DNA from: Aquimarina sp. MMG016
GTDB taxonomy: Bacteria; Bacteroidota; Bacteroidia; Flavobacteriales; Flavobacteriaceae
DNA: 64,000 bases
Direction: 5' to 3'
NCBI RefSeq assembly: GCF_018100805.1
Contig: NZ_JAGJEA010000003.1
Span: 1-64,000 of the forward strand
Every line of letters starts with the position of its first letter. Position 1 is the first letter of the stretch. Of this stretch, positions 1 to 8,208 are shown one piece after another. Under the pieces are notes generated by a model. It did no database searches. It was not told where the DNA came from and worked only from the letters and a program-made list of their open reading frames with translations. Position numbers and translations under genes: made by a program.

Positions 1-49
1 CGTATTTTTATGACCTAAGCTTGGGAAAAGGGCTTTACATAGGACAAAT

Positions 50-64
50 TGTTGAGTGTAGTTT
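50..64. repeat. left copy of an imperfect inverted repeat flanking the toxin-antitoxin pair
   Basis: TGTTGAGTGTAGTTT here matches the reverse complement of 671-685 (AAATTACACCCAACA) at 13 of 15 positions. The two copies bracket the toxin-antitoxin genes. The cores GTTGAGT and ACCCAAC fit the GTTRRRY/RYYYAAC pattern of integron-type cassette ends, but I see no integrase and no complete attC fold, so a cassette origin is only a suggestion. Confidence 0.4.
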
Positions 65-67
65 TTA

Positions 68-364
68 TTAGATCATCCTGTTTTTCAAGTCCATTCGTTC
101 GTGAAGTATTCTGATAACTTCAATTCTATCCATTGAAATTATTTGATAGAATATTATGTGTTTTCCTGATTTAAATCCTAGAAGATTTTTACTTATTCCG
201 TCATATTCCTTTCCGACATTAGGATTTTTCCCAATTCCATTACAAGCAATTTTTATAGCAGCATAATATTTATCCGCTTGTTTTTCTGACCACTTTTCAA
301 AAGTATAATCCCAAATGCTATTCAAGTCATCTATGGCTTCTTGTCTTAAGATAACTTTAGCCAT
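68..364 (-). CDS. ParE/RelE-family toxin of a type II toxin-antitoxin pair
   Basis: A 98-residue protein with the usual length and pattern of the ParE/RelE toxin fold: an N-terminal helical stretch (residues 5-45, ending in a KADKYY-like segment), then the core motif around residues 50-70 (NVGKEYDGI, LLGFKSGKHIIFY) and a C-terminal strand with IEVIRILHERMD. Toxins of this family poison gyrase or cleave mRNA on the ribosome; which one cannot be told here. It overlaps the antitoxin gene by 8 bp and follows it in the same transcript, the normal order. The pair sits alone upstream of the cbb3 operon and reads away from it. Confidence 0.88.
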   Translation of the reverse strand: MAKVILRQEAIDDLNSIWDYTFEKWSEKQADKYYAAIKIACNGIGKNPNVGKEYDGISKNLLGFKSGKHIIFYQIISMDRIEVIRILHERMDLKNRMI

Positions 365-605
365 TTTTTCTTTTTTCAGCTTTTAATCTTTTTAGATTTT
401 CGTCAAAATCAAAATCTTCGATTAATGGACTATTAAGTCCTTCTTGTATTGCATTTCGTAAAGCAATCACTTTGCTTTCTTCATTCTCTAAAAGTCGAAG
501 CCCTGCTCTGATAACTTCACTTACATTTTTATATCTTCCAGCCGAAACCTGACTTTGTACAAATTGGTCAAAATAATTACCTAGTGATATAGATGTATTT
601 TTCAT
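357..605 (-). CDS. ParD-family antitoxin (ribbon-helix-helix)
   Basis: An 82-residue protein. The N-terminus (residues 3-45: TSISLGNYFDQFV, then GRYKNVSEVIRAGLRLLE) is a typical ParD ribbon-helix-helix DNA-binding domain that dimerises and binds the operator. The charged C-terminal tail (residues 55-82) would wrap and neutralise the toxin encoded by the overlapping next gene. The start ATG at 605 lies just downstream of a perfect -7 box and a palindrome (624-644), consistent with autorepression. Confidence 0.88.
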   Translation of the reverse strand: MKNTSISLGNYFDQFVQSQVSAGRYKNVSEVIRAGLRLLENEESKVIALRNAIQEGLNSPLIEDFDFDENLKRLKAEKRKNG

Positions 606-623
606 TATTTATGATTTTAAAGC

Positions 624-644
624 CAAATATACCAAATTTTGGTA
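624..644 (-). promoter_or_regulatory. promoter and palindromic operator of the toxin-antitoxin pair
   Basis: On the minus strand 631-624 reads TATATTTG, a perfect Bacteroidota -7 box. It overlaps the perfect palindrome TACCAAA-T-TTTGGTA at 630-644. A palindrome touching the promoter is what an autorepressing ParD antitoxin would bind. This is an inference from position. Confidence 0.55.
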
Positions 645-936
645 ATTTTATCAAGTTACATCTTTAACACAAATTACACCCAACACTAAGTGTATGTTTT
701 GTTTGGTGATAATCGTTTGCGTAGCGATAGCGAAGACAAACTATTTGCCAAATTAATGATACATATATTATCAATTGTACGCATTTATAAACGCTTGTAA
801 TTATTTGTTTTTATAAAGTAACATAAAATTCCCCATTCATGAAAACAGTAACAAGTATACCCCCTATCTAAAAATACATTTTAAACCTTTGATGATTTTA
901 AGTACAGCGCTAAAATAAAATTAGGATACCAAAACC
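645..936. other. gene-free stretch between the toxin-antitoxin pair and the cbb3 promoter
   Basis: No convincing gene. It holds the right inverted-repeat copy (671-685) and, around 700-757, a set of short complementary segments (GTTTG/CAAAC, TTTGG/CCAAA) that could fold into an imperfect stem-loop. The remainder is AT-rich with no recognisable signal. Confidence 0.5.
671..685. repeat. right copy of the imperfect inverted repeat
   Basis: AAATTACACCCAACA, reverse complement 13/15 identical to 50-64. See the left copy. It lies 65 bp upstream of the antitoxin start. Confidence 0.4.
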
Positions 937-948
937 TGACATTTATCA
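937..948 (+). promoter_or_regulatory. FNR/FixK-type site 1, cbb3 operon promoter
   Basis: TGACATTTATCA. A perfect -7 box, TACTTTTG, lies at 972-979, exactly 23 bp past the palindrome, so the site is centred near -41.5. The box lies upstream of the ATG at 998 and excludes the earlier TTG at 977 as the ccoS start. Confidence 0.85.
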
Positions 949-997
949 TTTTTTAAGAAAATGTTCACACATACTTTTGAAGCATAAAAAAAATTGT

Positions 998-1192
998 ATG
1001 GGTGTTATCTATATCCTTTTAACCATTAGCATCGTCGTAGCCATTATCTTTTTTGTGGCTTTTATTCTTTCCGTTAAGAATGGTCAGTATGATGATGTCT
1101 ATACACCATCTATCAGAATGCTCTTTGATGACGAACTGATAAAAGAACCCAAAGAAAAAACTTCAGTATCCACTAAAAACAATCAATCATAA
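998..1192 (+). CDS. ccoS: CcoS, cbb3-type cytochrome oxidase assembly protein
   Basis: A 64-residue membrane protein. Residues 1-24 form one membrane helix beginning [11 protein letters not shown], followed by the family signature [20 protein letters not shown] (residues about 26-45). CcoS is needed for insertion of heme b and copper into CcoN. I place the start at ATG 998: CcoS proteins begin M-x-V-I-Y, and the TTG at 977 overlaps the -7 box. It is the first gene of the cbb3 operon, 1 bp before ccoNO. The copper ATPase ccoI, which usually precedes ccoS in this phylum, is not present upstream. Confidence 0.93.
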   Translation: MGVIYILLTISIVVAIIFFVAFILSVKNGQYDDVYTPSIRMLFDDELIKEPKEKTSVSTKNNQS

Positions 1193-1193
1193 T

Positions 1194-3389
1194 ATGGAAA
1201 TGGAACAATTCTATTACGATAATAAAGTCGTAAAAAAATTCTTGTATGCTACAATGCTCTGGGGTATTGTGGGGATGTCTGTAGGTCTCCTATTGGCATT
1301 TATGTTTTTATTCCCCAACCTCACTGATGGGATCTCATGGTTAAGCTTTGGGCGTTTACGTCCTTTGCATACCAATGCGGTGATCTTTGCCTTTGTAGGT
1401 AATGCCATTTTTGCAGGGGTCTATTACTCCACACAGCGATTGCTAAAAACCAGAATGTTTAATGACACCCTAAGTAATATTAACTTCTGGGCTTGGCAAT
1501 TAATCATTATAGGTGCTGCAATTACTTTACCACTGGGATATACGACATCCAAAGAATATGCAGAACTGGAGTGGCCCTTTGATATTGCCATAGCTGTAGT
1601 CTGGGTGGTTTTTGGGTGGAACCTGATTGGTACCATCCTAAAACGTAGACAACGCCATCTTTATGTAGCCATTTGGTTTTACCTGGCTACGGTGGTAACT
1701 GTTGCCGTATTGCATATTTTTAACAGTCTGGAATTACCTGTGAGTGCTTTAAAAAGTTACTCTGTATACGCGGGGGTACAGGATGCCTTGGTGCAATGGT
1801 GGTATGGACATAATGCAGTGGCATTCTTCCTGACTACTCCATTCTTAGGGTTGATGTATTATTTCGTTCCAAAAGCAGCAAACAGACCTGTATATTCCTA
1901 TAGATTATCTATTGTACACTTTTGGTCATTAATATTTATTTATATCTGGGCAGGACCACACCATTTATTATATTCTTCATTACCAGACTGGGCACAAAAC
2001 CTGGGAGTTGCTTTCTCCATTATGCTGATAGCGCCATCTTGGGGAGGTATGATCAACGGTCTATTGACATTACGTGGAGCTTGGGATAAGGTACGTACTG
2101 ATCCAGTACTTAAATTTATGGTAGTAGCAATTACAGGATATGGTATGGCCACGTTTGAAGGACCTATGCTCTCCTTAAAAAATGTAAATGCGATTGCACA
2201 TTTTAGTGATTGGGTAATTGCACACGTACATGTCGGTGCTTTAGCATGGAATGGTTTCTTCACTTTTGGGATGGCGTATTGGTTAATTCCAAAAATATTT
2301 AAAACCAAATTATGGTCTACAGGATTAGCAAATGCGCATTTCTGGATTGGTACGTTGGGTATCATTATGTATGCTTTACCCATGTACGTAGCAGGATTTG
2401 TACAGGCTTCTATGTGGAAACAATTTAATCCAGACGGAAGTTTAGTATATGGTAACTTCTTAGAAACCGTAAACGAAATTATCCCAATGTACTGGATGCG
2501 TGCCATTGGTGGTAGTATGTTCATCTTCGGGATGTTTATTATGTTGTACAATGTGATTAAAACAATTAAAGCAGGTAGTACGGTAACTGATGAATTGGCC
2601 GAAGCAGCTCCTTTAACCAAAGTAACTAAACACAGAACCGCTAAAGAAGGTTATCACACTTGGTTAGAAAGAAGACCAGTAAAACTAACCATATTCGCAA
2701 CCATTGCTATATTGATTGGTGGAGCTGTACAGATTGTACCCACACTAATGGTGGATTCTAATATTCCTACCATTAGTAGTGTAAAACCATATACCCCATT
2801 AGAATTAGAAGGAAGAGATTTATATATCAGAGAGAGTTGTGTAAGCTGTCACTCACAAATGATTAGGCCTTTCCGTAGCGAAGTAGAGCGTTACGGAGAG
2901 TATTCTAAAGCCGGAGAGTTTGTATATGATCACCCCTTCTTATGGGGAAGTAAACGTACTGGGCCTGATTTACATCGTATAGGCGGAAAATATTCTGATA
3001 ACTGGCACCTGAATCATTTCTATGACCCACAAAGTACCTCATCTGGTTCTATAATGCCAAGTTATAAATGGTTAATCAACAACAAACTTGACCGTTCTCA
3101 AACCGAAACCAAAATGGAAGCTATGGTGACTCTAGGAGTGCCTTATACTCCAGAAGAAATTGCCACAGCCCAGCAATGGATGGATGAGCAGGCAACACAG
3201 ATAGAGAAAAACCTGTATAGCGATCCTGATTTTGCAAAAACCTATGAAGCAGATAAGAAGTATGCTAAAGAAAATGGTTTGGATTTCGTAGAAATGCGTA
3301 ACCGAGAAGTTGTAGCTCTTATCGCTTACATACAACGATTAGGGACTGATATAAAAGTAAAAGAAGATATAGTTCAAACTAAAGATTAA
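1194..3389 (+). CDS. ccoN: CcoN-CcoO fusion, cbb3 cytochrome c oxidase subunits I and II
   Basis: A 731-residue fusion. Residues 1 to about 480 are the 12-helix CcoN heme-copper subunit, with conserved histidines in RPLHTNAV (H59), [11 protein letters not shown] (about residue 205), the GPHHLLY pair and [11 protein letters not shown] (about 343) that ligate heme b, heme b3 and CuB. After a linker and a further helix (about 500-515) comes the CcoO part, a periplasmic c-type heme domain with CVSCH at about 547-551 and methionine ligands downstream ([14 protein letters not shown]). The enzyme reduces oxygen to water at very low oxygen tension and pumps protons. Fused CcoNO is typical of Bacteroidota. 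It is preceded by ccoS and followed 5 bp later by ccoQ. Confidence 0.96.
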   Translation: MEMEQFYYDNKVVKKFLYATMLWGIVGMSVGLLLAFMFLFPNLTDGISWLSFGRLRPLHTNAVIFAFVGNAIFAGVYYSTQRLLKTRMFNDTLSNINFWAWQLIIIGAAITLPLGYTTSKEYAELEWPFDIAIAVVWVVFGWNLIGTILKRRQRHLYVAIWFYLATVVTVAVLHIFNSLELPVSALKSYSVYAGVQDALVQWWYGHNAVAFFLTTPFLGLMYYFVPKAANRPVYSYRLSIVHFWSLIFIYIWAGPHHLLYSSLPDWAQNLGVAFSIMLIAPSWGGMINGLLTLRGAWDKVRTDPVLKFMVVAITGYGMATFEGPMLSLKNVNAIAHFSDWVIAHVHVGALAWNGFFTFGMAYWLIPKIFKTKLWSTGLANAHFWIGTLGIIMYALPMYVAGFVQASMWKQFNPDGSLVYGNFLETVNEIIPMYWMRAIGGSMFIFGMFIMLYNVIKTIKAGSTVTDELAEAAPLTKVTKHRTAKEGYHTWLERRPVKLTIFATIAILIGGAVQIVPTLMVDSNIPTISSVKPYTPLELEGRDLYIRESCVSCHSQMIRPFRSEVERYGEYSKAGEFVYDHPFLWGSKRTGPDLHRIGGKYSDNWHLNHFYDPQSTSSGSIMPSYKWLINNKLDRSQTETKMEAMVTLGVPYTPEEIATAQQWMDEQATQIEKNLYSDPDFAKTYEADKKYAKENGLDFVEMRNREVVALIAYIQRLGTDIKVKEDIVQTKD

Positions 3390-3394
3390 GTACC

Positions 3395-3586
3395 ATGCTA
3401 AAATTCGTAAAAGGACATATGGAAAGTATAGAAGGTATAGAGATATACCCTATGATTTCTTTACTCATATTTTTCATCTTCTTTGCTGCATTGTTCTGGT
3501 GGGTTTTTACTGCCAAAAAAGAACACATCAAAGAAGTAAGTAATATTCCATTAGAAACTGAAACTAATAACGACAATACATTATGA
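3395..3586 (+). CDS. ccoQ: CcoQ, small cbb3 oxidase subunit
   Basis: A 63-residue protein with one membrane helix (about residues 18-40, ISLLIFFIFFAALFWWVFT) preceded by the GIEIYPMISL segment common in CcoQ/FixQ and followed by a charged cytoplasmic tail. CcoQ stabilises the CcoP-CcoNO interaction. It overlaps ccoP by 4 bp, which suggests translational coupling. Assignment rests on size, topology and position between ccoO and ccoP. Confidence 0.85.
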   Translation: MLKFVKGHMESIEGIEIYPMISLLIFFIFFAALFWWVFTAKKEHIKEVSNIPLETETNNDNTL

Positions 3587-4539
3587 GAACCACAGCATCA
3601 TATATAAGAGTAATCGTTTTTTTAATCATTGCATATATACTTATTGAAAATACAGTTGACAGTGGAGAAACTTCAGCTTTTATAGCTGAGCCACTTACCT
3701 GGTTAGCAATGGGTATGATTATGTTATTTGCTATTGCCATAGAGATTAGTTTTGCTGCATTCAAAAATATACTATTCCAATCCCTAAAGCCTGAAGCACA
3801 AGAACGTTATCTTTTAGCTGAAAAAGCAAGAAAAGAAAAACAATTTGCTTGGTTTTGGAATATATACCTCAAACTTCTGGATAGTAAACCGGTAGAGGAA
3901 GAAGAGGAAATCATATTGGATCACAATTATGATGGTATCAAAGAGTTGGATAATAATTTACCCCCGTGGTGGGTATATGGTTTCTATGTGACCATCCTAT
4001 TTGGAGTAATTTATATGATTCGATTCCATGTATTTAATGATTATACTCAGACAGAAGAATATGAAACCGAAGTTGCACAGGCATTAATCGATATCGAAGA
4101 ATACAAAAGAACTGCCAAAGATTTGGTGGATGTTAATACTGTAACTCTATTAACCGATGCATCCGATCTTAGCGCAGGAAAAGCTGTATTTACCACCAAT
4201 TGTGTTGCTTGTCATAAAGCAGATGGTGGCGGAGGTATTGGCCCTAATCTTACTGATGAATATTGGATTCTAGGTGGGGGCATCAAAAATGTATTCAGAA
4301 CCATTTCTGAGGGAGGTCGTGACGGAAAAGGAATGGTAGCCTGGAAACAAACGCTAAAACCGGCAGAAATGGCACAAGTAGCAAGCTATGTAATCTCACT
4401 TGGAGGAACCACGCCAGCTGAGCCCAAAGCTCCGGATGGTGAAATTTGGGTAGATCCCGATGCTCCAAAAGAAGAAGTGCCAACAAAAGAAATACAAGAA
4501 ACTGTATCAGATTCTACTGCTGTAGCGGTGAATGAATGA
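3583..4539 (+). CDS. ccoP: CcoP, cbb3 oxidase cytochrome c subunit with a single heme motif
   Basis: A 318-residue subunit. It has N-terminal helices (residues 8-30 and 38-65), a cytoplasmic stretch, the CcoP N-terminal signature DHNYDGIKELDNNLPPWW (about 124-141) leading into a third helix, then a periplasmic cytochrome c domain with CVACH at 207-211 and a distal MVAWKQTL methionine. Proteobacterial CcoP carries two CxxCH motifs; only one is present here. The C-terminal tail (about 270-318) is acidic and Pro-rich. It delivers electrons to CcoNO. It overlaps ccoQ; an approximately 190-bp gap with a repeat separates it from ccoG. Confidence 0.95.
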   Translation: MRTTASYIRVIVFLIIAYILIENTVDSGETSAFIAEPLTWLAMGMIMLFAIAIEISFAAFKNILFQSLKPEAQERYLLAEKARKEKQFAWFWNIYLKLLDSKPVEEEEEIILDHNYDGIKELDNNLPPWWVYGFYVTILFGVIYMIRFHVFNDYTQTEEYETEVAQALIDIEEYKRTAKDLVDVNTVTLLTDASDLSAGKAVFTTNCVACHKADGGGGIGPNLTDEYWILGGGIKNVFRTISEGGRDGKGMVAWKQTLKPAEMAQVASYVISLGGTTPAEPKAPDGEIWVDPDAPKEEVPTKEIQETVSDSTAVAVNE

Positions 4540-4594
4540 ATGAAAAACAATGCCCTCTTTTTGAAATATCATAATAATACATATTAAAAAACTA

Positions 4595-4700
4595 AACACA
4601 CCCCTAAATCTCGCCTCAAAGGGGAGACTTAAAAAATTCCTTCTTAGGAGGGATAATATTTCAATAAAGCTTTGCTTTAATAAAAAAACTTGGGCGTGTT
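4595..4700. repeat. intergenic palindromic repeat element, Flavobacteriia type
   Basis: A 106-bp element bounded by AACACACCC (4595-4603) and GGGCGTGTT (4692-4700), complementary at 8 of 9 positions. It contains internal complementary blocks (CCTCAAAGGGGAGACTT, and TTCCTTCTTAGGAGGG). I recall similar C-rich/G-rich palindromes scattered between genes in Flavobacteriaceae. No coding potential. It lies between ccoP and ccoG. Confidence 0.5.
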
Positions 4701-4731
4701 ACAAGTGAATAATACAAATTAATAATAAGAA

Positions 4732-6156
4732 TTGGAAGCACCGGAAAACGAAAAGTTCAGAGATTCTATCGCTACTATAAACGAAGAAGGCAAACGTGCG
4801 TGGATATTTCCTAAAAAACCCAGTGGCACCTTTTATGAATATCGTAAATGGGTGAGTTATGGATTACTCATATTTCTATTTGCTGCTCCCTTTATAAAGA
4901 TCAACGGAAACCAATTCTTATTATTTAATGTATTAGAACGACGCTTTAATATATTCGGAGCTCCATTCTGGCCACAAGATTTCCACTTATTCGTAATTTC
5001 TATGATCATCGGAGTGATTTTTGTGACACTCTTTACCGTTGCCTTTGGACGATTGTTTTGCGGTTGGATATGTCCACAAACCATTTTTATGGAAATGGTA
5101 TTCCGGAGAATTGAATATTGGATCGAAGGAGATCGCGGGAAACAGATCCGATTAGCCAAACAGCCCTGGAATGGTGAAAAAATTAGGAAAAAGGCATTGA
5201 AGTGGACAATATTCTTCATTATTTCTTTCTTGATTGCTAATATATTTCTAGCATATCTAATCGGAAGTGATAATTTAATTCAATATATATTTATTGATGG
5301 CCCATTAAAACATATGAGCACTTTAGTTTCCTTACTTATTTTTACTACGGTTTTCTATTTTGTATTTGCCTGGTTTAGAGAGCAAGTATGCGTTATTGCC
5401 TGTCCATATGGACGTCTGCAAGGTGTACTTCTGGATTCGAAATCTATTGTGGTTGCCTACGATTATAAACGTGGAGAAAAAGAAGCTGGTAGAGCAAAAT
5501 TCAAGAAAAATGAAGATCGACCAGCTACGGGAAAAGGCGATTGTATTGATTGCTTTCAATGCGTGCACGTATGTCCTACTGGAATTGACATTCGTAATGG
5601 CACACAACTGGAATGTGTGAATTGTACAGCTTGTATTGATGCTTGTGATCATATGATGGAAAGTGTGAACTTGCCTAAGGGGTTGATACGATATGCCAGT
5701 GAAGATAATATAGCGAAGAAAGCAAAATTTAAGTTTACACCAAGATTAAAAGGATATACGGCAGTACTGATAATTCTTACAGGTATATTTCTGGGTATGT
5801 CCTTCTTAAGAAATGATGTGGAAGCTAATGTGCTAAGACTACCAGGACAATTGTATGAACGAAAGGATAATAACATCATTAGTAATGTATACACCTATAA
5901 ATTAGTAAATAAAACTATTGAGGATATCAAAGATGTGCATTTTGAATTACTATCACATAAAGGAACAATTAAATTGGTCACTCATAAAAATTTTACTGTT
6001 CCAAAACAAGGCTTGGCAGAAGGAACACTATTCATAGAAGTAAATGCTTCTGCTCTAAGTGGGGATAAAGATAAAGTGAGAATCGGAGTGTATAGTGGAG
6101 ATAAATTGATTGAAACCACAAAGGCTGCTTTTCTGGGACCGAGAAGCTATCGATAG
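4732..6156 (+). CDS. ccoG: CcoG, ferredoxin-like cbb3 oxidase assembly protein
   Basis: A 474-residue membrane iron-sulfur protein. Several membrane helices include about 43-60, 85-107, 160-180 and 195-215. A CGWICPQ motif (about 115) and CVIACPYGR (about 223) precede two ferredoxin-type 4Fe-4S motifs (CIDCFQCVHVCP and CVNCTACIDACD, about 268-310). A last helix at about 338-355 is followed by a periplasmic immunoglobulin-like domain. CcoG reduces Cu(II) to Cu(I) for the oxidase. The start is a TTG; the N-terminus (EKFRDSIATINEEGKRAW) matches the family and I see no upstream ATG. Confidence 0.93.
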   Translation: MEAPENEKFRDSIATINEEGKRAWIFPKKPSGTFYEYRKWVSYGLLIFLFAAPFIKINGNQFLLFNVLERRFNIFGAPFWPQDFHLFVISMIIGVIFVTLFTVAFGRLFCGWICPQTIFMEMVFRRIEYWIEGDRGKQIRLAKQPWNGEKIRKKALKWTIFFIISFLIANIFLAYLIGSDNLIQYIFIDGPLKHMSTLVSLLIFTTVFYFVFAWFREQVCVIACPYGRLQGVLLDSKSIVVAYDYKRGEKEAGRAKFKKNEDRPATGKGDCIDCFQCVHVCPTGIDIRNGTQLECVNCTACIDACDHMMESVNLPKGLIRYASEDNIAKKAKFKFTPRLKGYTAVLIILTGIFLGMSFLRNDVEANVLRLPGQLYERKDNNIISNVYTYKLVNKTIEDIKDVHFELLSHKGTIKLVTHKNFTVPKQGLAEGTLFIEVNASALSGDKDKVRIGVYSGDKLIETTKAAFLGPRSYR

Positions 6157-6161
6157 TGTGT

Positions 6162-6237
6162 GAGTGTTTTAGAGGTGAGTGTTTTAGAAAAGAAAAACTC
6201 TAAGATGAGTTATAAAACACTCACCTCTCAAATACTC
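6162..6237. repeat. long imperfect inverted repeat between ccoG and ccoH
   Basis: Arms 6162-6186 and 6213-6237 are complementary at 23 of 25 positions, with a 26-nt loop. The left arm is itself a tandem duplication of TGAGTGTTTTAGA. There is no T-tract, so it is more likely an RNA processing or stability hairpin than an intrinsic terminator. Confidence 0.6.
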
Positions 6238-6265
6238 CCTTACTCAATAACTTAAAATATAAAAA

Positions 6266-6712
6266 ATGAAACTAAATTGGGGAACCGCCATAGTACTAGC
6301 ATTTATAGGATTTATTTCGTTTATCCTGTATTTCGTGATAAAAATGAATACCAATAAACAGTACGAACATGATCTGGTAACAGAAGATTATTATAAACAA
6401 GAGTTAGCTTTTCAAAAAGAGATTGATGCAGAAAAAAATGCAAAGACCCTGAACGCTAATATTACGATCAAAAAAATTAATGAGGGATTACTTGTTACTT
6501 TTCCAGAAGATAAAGAGTATACAAAAATCTCCGGAACTATAGCCTTATATCGTCCTTCTAATAAGAAGCTAGATTTCGAAATTCCTATAGCGCTTAACGG
6601 CTACCAAACTGTAATTCCGGCTAAACACCTGATCGAAGGTCGCTGGAAAATTACCATAGATTGGAAATATAATGATACATCGTATATGTTTAAAAAATCT
6701 TTTACCTATTAG
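6266..6712 (+). CDS. ccoH: CcoH/FixH-family protein
   Basis: A 148-residue protein with one N-terminal membrane helix (residues 6-27) and a periplasmic beta-rich FixH domain. The segment YEHDLVTEDYYKQELAFQKEIDA (about 36-58) is the Bacteroidota FixH signature. FixH/CcoH helps cbb3 assembly. It abuts the next gene without a gap and follows ccoG, the usual order. Confidence 0.88.
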   Translation: MKLNWGTAIVLAFIGFISFILYFVIKMNTNKQYEHDLVTEDYYKQELAFQKEIDAEKNAKTLNANITIKKINEGLLVTFPEDKEYTKISGTIALYRPSNKKLDFEIPIALNGYQTVIPAKHLIEGRWKITIDWKYNDTSYMFKKSFTY

Positions 6713-7414
6713 ATGTTAAGCTCTGCACTCATATTAGGCTTATTAGGAAGCTTCCATTGTATTGGGATGTGCGGTCCTATTGCTTTTATGTTACCCGTAG
6801 ACCGTTCCAATACTATTAAAAAATTCCTGCAAATCTTTCTATACCATTTTGGTCGATTACTAGCTTACAGCATCATAGGACTATTCTTTGGGTTCATTGG
6901 TAAAAGCCTTAACATTTTTGGAATGCAACAATGGCTATCTATAAGCATTGGTATTTTGATGATTATTTTAGTTTTAATTCCATCTAAACTTTTAATGAAA
7001 TACAATGTTTCAAAACCTGTGTATCGCATTATTTCAAAACTCAAAAATGCATTAGGTAGAGAACTTAAAAAGAAAACACCAGATACTTTTCTTACTATAG
7101 GTTTCTTAAACGGTTTTTTACCATGTGGATTAGTGTACATGGCTGTTTTTGGTACAATAGCTATGGGTACTTTATTCCAAGGAAGCTTGTATATGCTTTT
7201 ATTTGGATTAGGAACGATCCCGTTAATGACGGTAACAGTTTATCTAGGAAACATTTTAAAAGGGAAAGTAAGACAACGTATCCAAAAAGCCATTCCTGTT
7301 TTTGTCGTTATCATTGGTTTGTTATTTATAGTACGCGGGTTAGGACTTGGTATCCCATATCTGTCACCAAAACCTGTGACAGAAATTGTTTCGGCTAATT
7401 TTGAATGCCACTAA
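6713..7414 (+). CDS. SafE/TauE-like membrane protein of the cbb3 cluster
   Basis: A 233-residue protein with about six membrane helices, annotated in homologous clusters as a sulfite exporter TauE/SafE-family (also UreH/DsbD-like) protein. Cysteines in HCIGMCGP (16-20) near the N-terminus and NGFLPCGLVY in the middle resemble thiol-redox or metal-handling CcdA/DsbD relatives. Genetic linkage to ccoGH suggests a role in copper supply or thiol reduction for the oxidase rather than sulfite export. It starts one base after the ccoH stop and ends the operon. Confidence 0.75.
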   Translation: MLSSALILGLLGSFHCIGMCGPIAFMLPVDRSNTIKKFLQIFLYHFGRLLAYSIIGLFFGFIGKSLNIFGMQQWLSISIGILMIILVLIPSKLLMKYNVSKPVYRIISKLKNALGRELKKKTPDTFLTIGFLNGFLPCGLVYMAVFGTIAMGTLFQGSLYMLLFGLGTIPLMTVTVYLGNILKGKVRQRIQKAIPVFVVIIGLLFIVRGLGLGIPYLSPKPVTEIVSANFECH

Positions 7415-7485
7415 TAAGAAAAGCCTTTCTTTCAAAAAGCTTTAAATTGAGCTTCAATAATTAAGATTATACCTACATTGTATTT

Positions 7486-8100
7486 TTATTGAACAGCTGC
7501 ATTAGTCTTTTTGATTTTTTTAGCCATAAGTTTTCGTTGATCATAACTATTATCAAACTTTACTCCTCCCATATTAAGGCATTCACCATCTCTTAATCGA
7601 ACACGTTCTTGTCCTGGCTCTTGATATGTACCATAAGGGTCCAATACAATTCCGTTTCCGATAGTAATATCTTTACGTAAACGTTTCTGAGAGACATCGG
7701 TAATCTGATAGACCTTGCTACCAATTTTTATAAAATGGTACTTCTTTTCATATCTACTGTCCAATTGTGTGCCGGTAAGATCCTTGTTTTCTTTTTTTAC
7801 TTTATACCTGTATTGATATTCGTTTCGGTATTTAATCCCATACATATCCATACATTCTCCATCTTTTAGTCGAGATTGGCCTCCATCCATGGCTTGAAAA
7901 CTGCCATCAGAGTTAAGAACTGTGCAGTCCTCTAATATGACACTTTCTTCCAGAACTAAATGATCCCGATCAATAACTTGTAGCATATCACCATCTACAT
8001 ACATAAGAATAGTTTCTTCAAGGTTTGGTTCTTGGTTTTGAGCGGTTAGGCTTATTGTTCCCAGGGTTAATAATCCAAAAAATAATATTAGTTTTCTCAT
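7486..8100 (-). CDS. secreted DUF6799-like protein with two internal repeats
   Basis: A 204-residue protein with a signal peptide (residues 1-20, ending LTAQN). Two related units follow, about 30-92 and about 122-180. Each has the pattern VLxxxGxx...G..RLRDGECLxMxGV (compare QSRLKDGECMDMYGI with RVRLRDGECLNMGGV). This fits the Bacteroidota DUF6799 repeat; the function is unknown. It has its own FNR-type site upstream (8154-8165). Convergent with the cbb3 operon. Confidence 0.7.
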   Translation of the reverse strand: MRKLILFFGLLTLGTISLTAQNQEPNLEETILMYVDGDMLQVIDRDHLVLEESVILEDCTVLNSDGSFQAMDGGQSRLKDGECMDMYGIKYRNEYQYRYKVKKENKDLTGTQLDSRYEKKYHFIKIGSKVYQITDVSQKRLRKDITIGNGIVLDPYGTYQEPGQERVRLRDGECLNMGGVKFDNSYDQRKLMAKKIKKTNAAVQ

Positions 8101-8153
8101 GATTTTAAGGTTTATATTTACTGCAATGTATTACCTAAATGGGCAAAAAATAA

Positions 8154-8165
8154 TGACATTAATCA
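8154..8165 (-). promoter_or_regulatory. FNR/FixK-type site 2
   Basis: TGACATTAATCA. On the minus strand a TACATTGC box occupies 8130-8123, 23 bp from the palindrome, upstream of the gene starting at 8100. Confidence 0.7.
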
Positions 8166-8208
8166 TTAATTTTAACAAATCTTAAAAGCAGCAAATAACA
8201 TAATAAAA

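Noticed and set aside
606..997. CRISPR array or tRNA in the longer intergenic regions
   Set aside because: No regularly spaced repeats and no cloverleaf pattern seen here or in 41410-42058.
977..997. TTG 977 as the start of ccoS
   Set aside because: It lies within the -7 box (972-979), so it would not be transcribed; ATG 998 also agrees with CcoS relatives.
1940..2620. 226-codon reading frame on the minus strand opposite ccoN
   Set aside because: It lies fully inside the well-conserved ccoNO gene and its translation has no recognisable domain; a shadow of the coding bias of ccoN.
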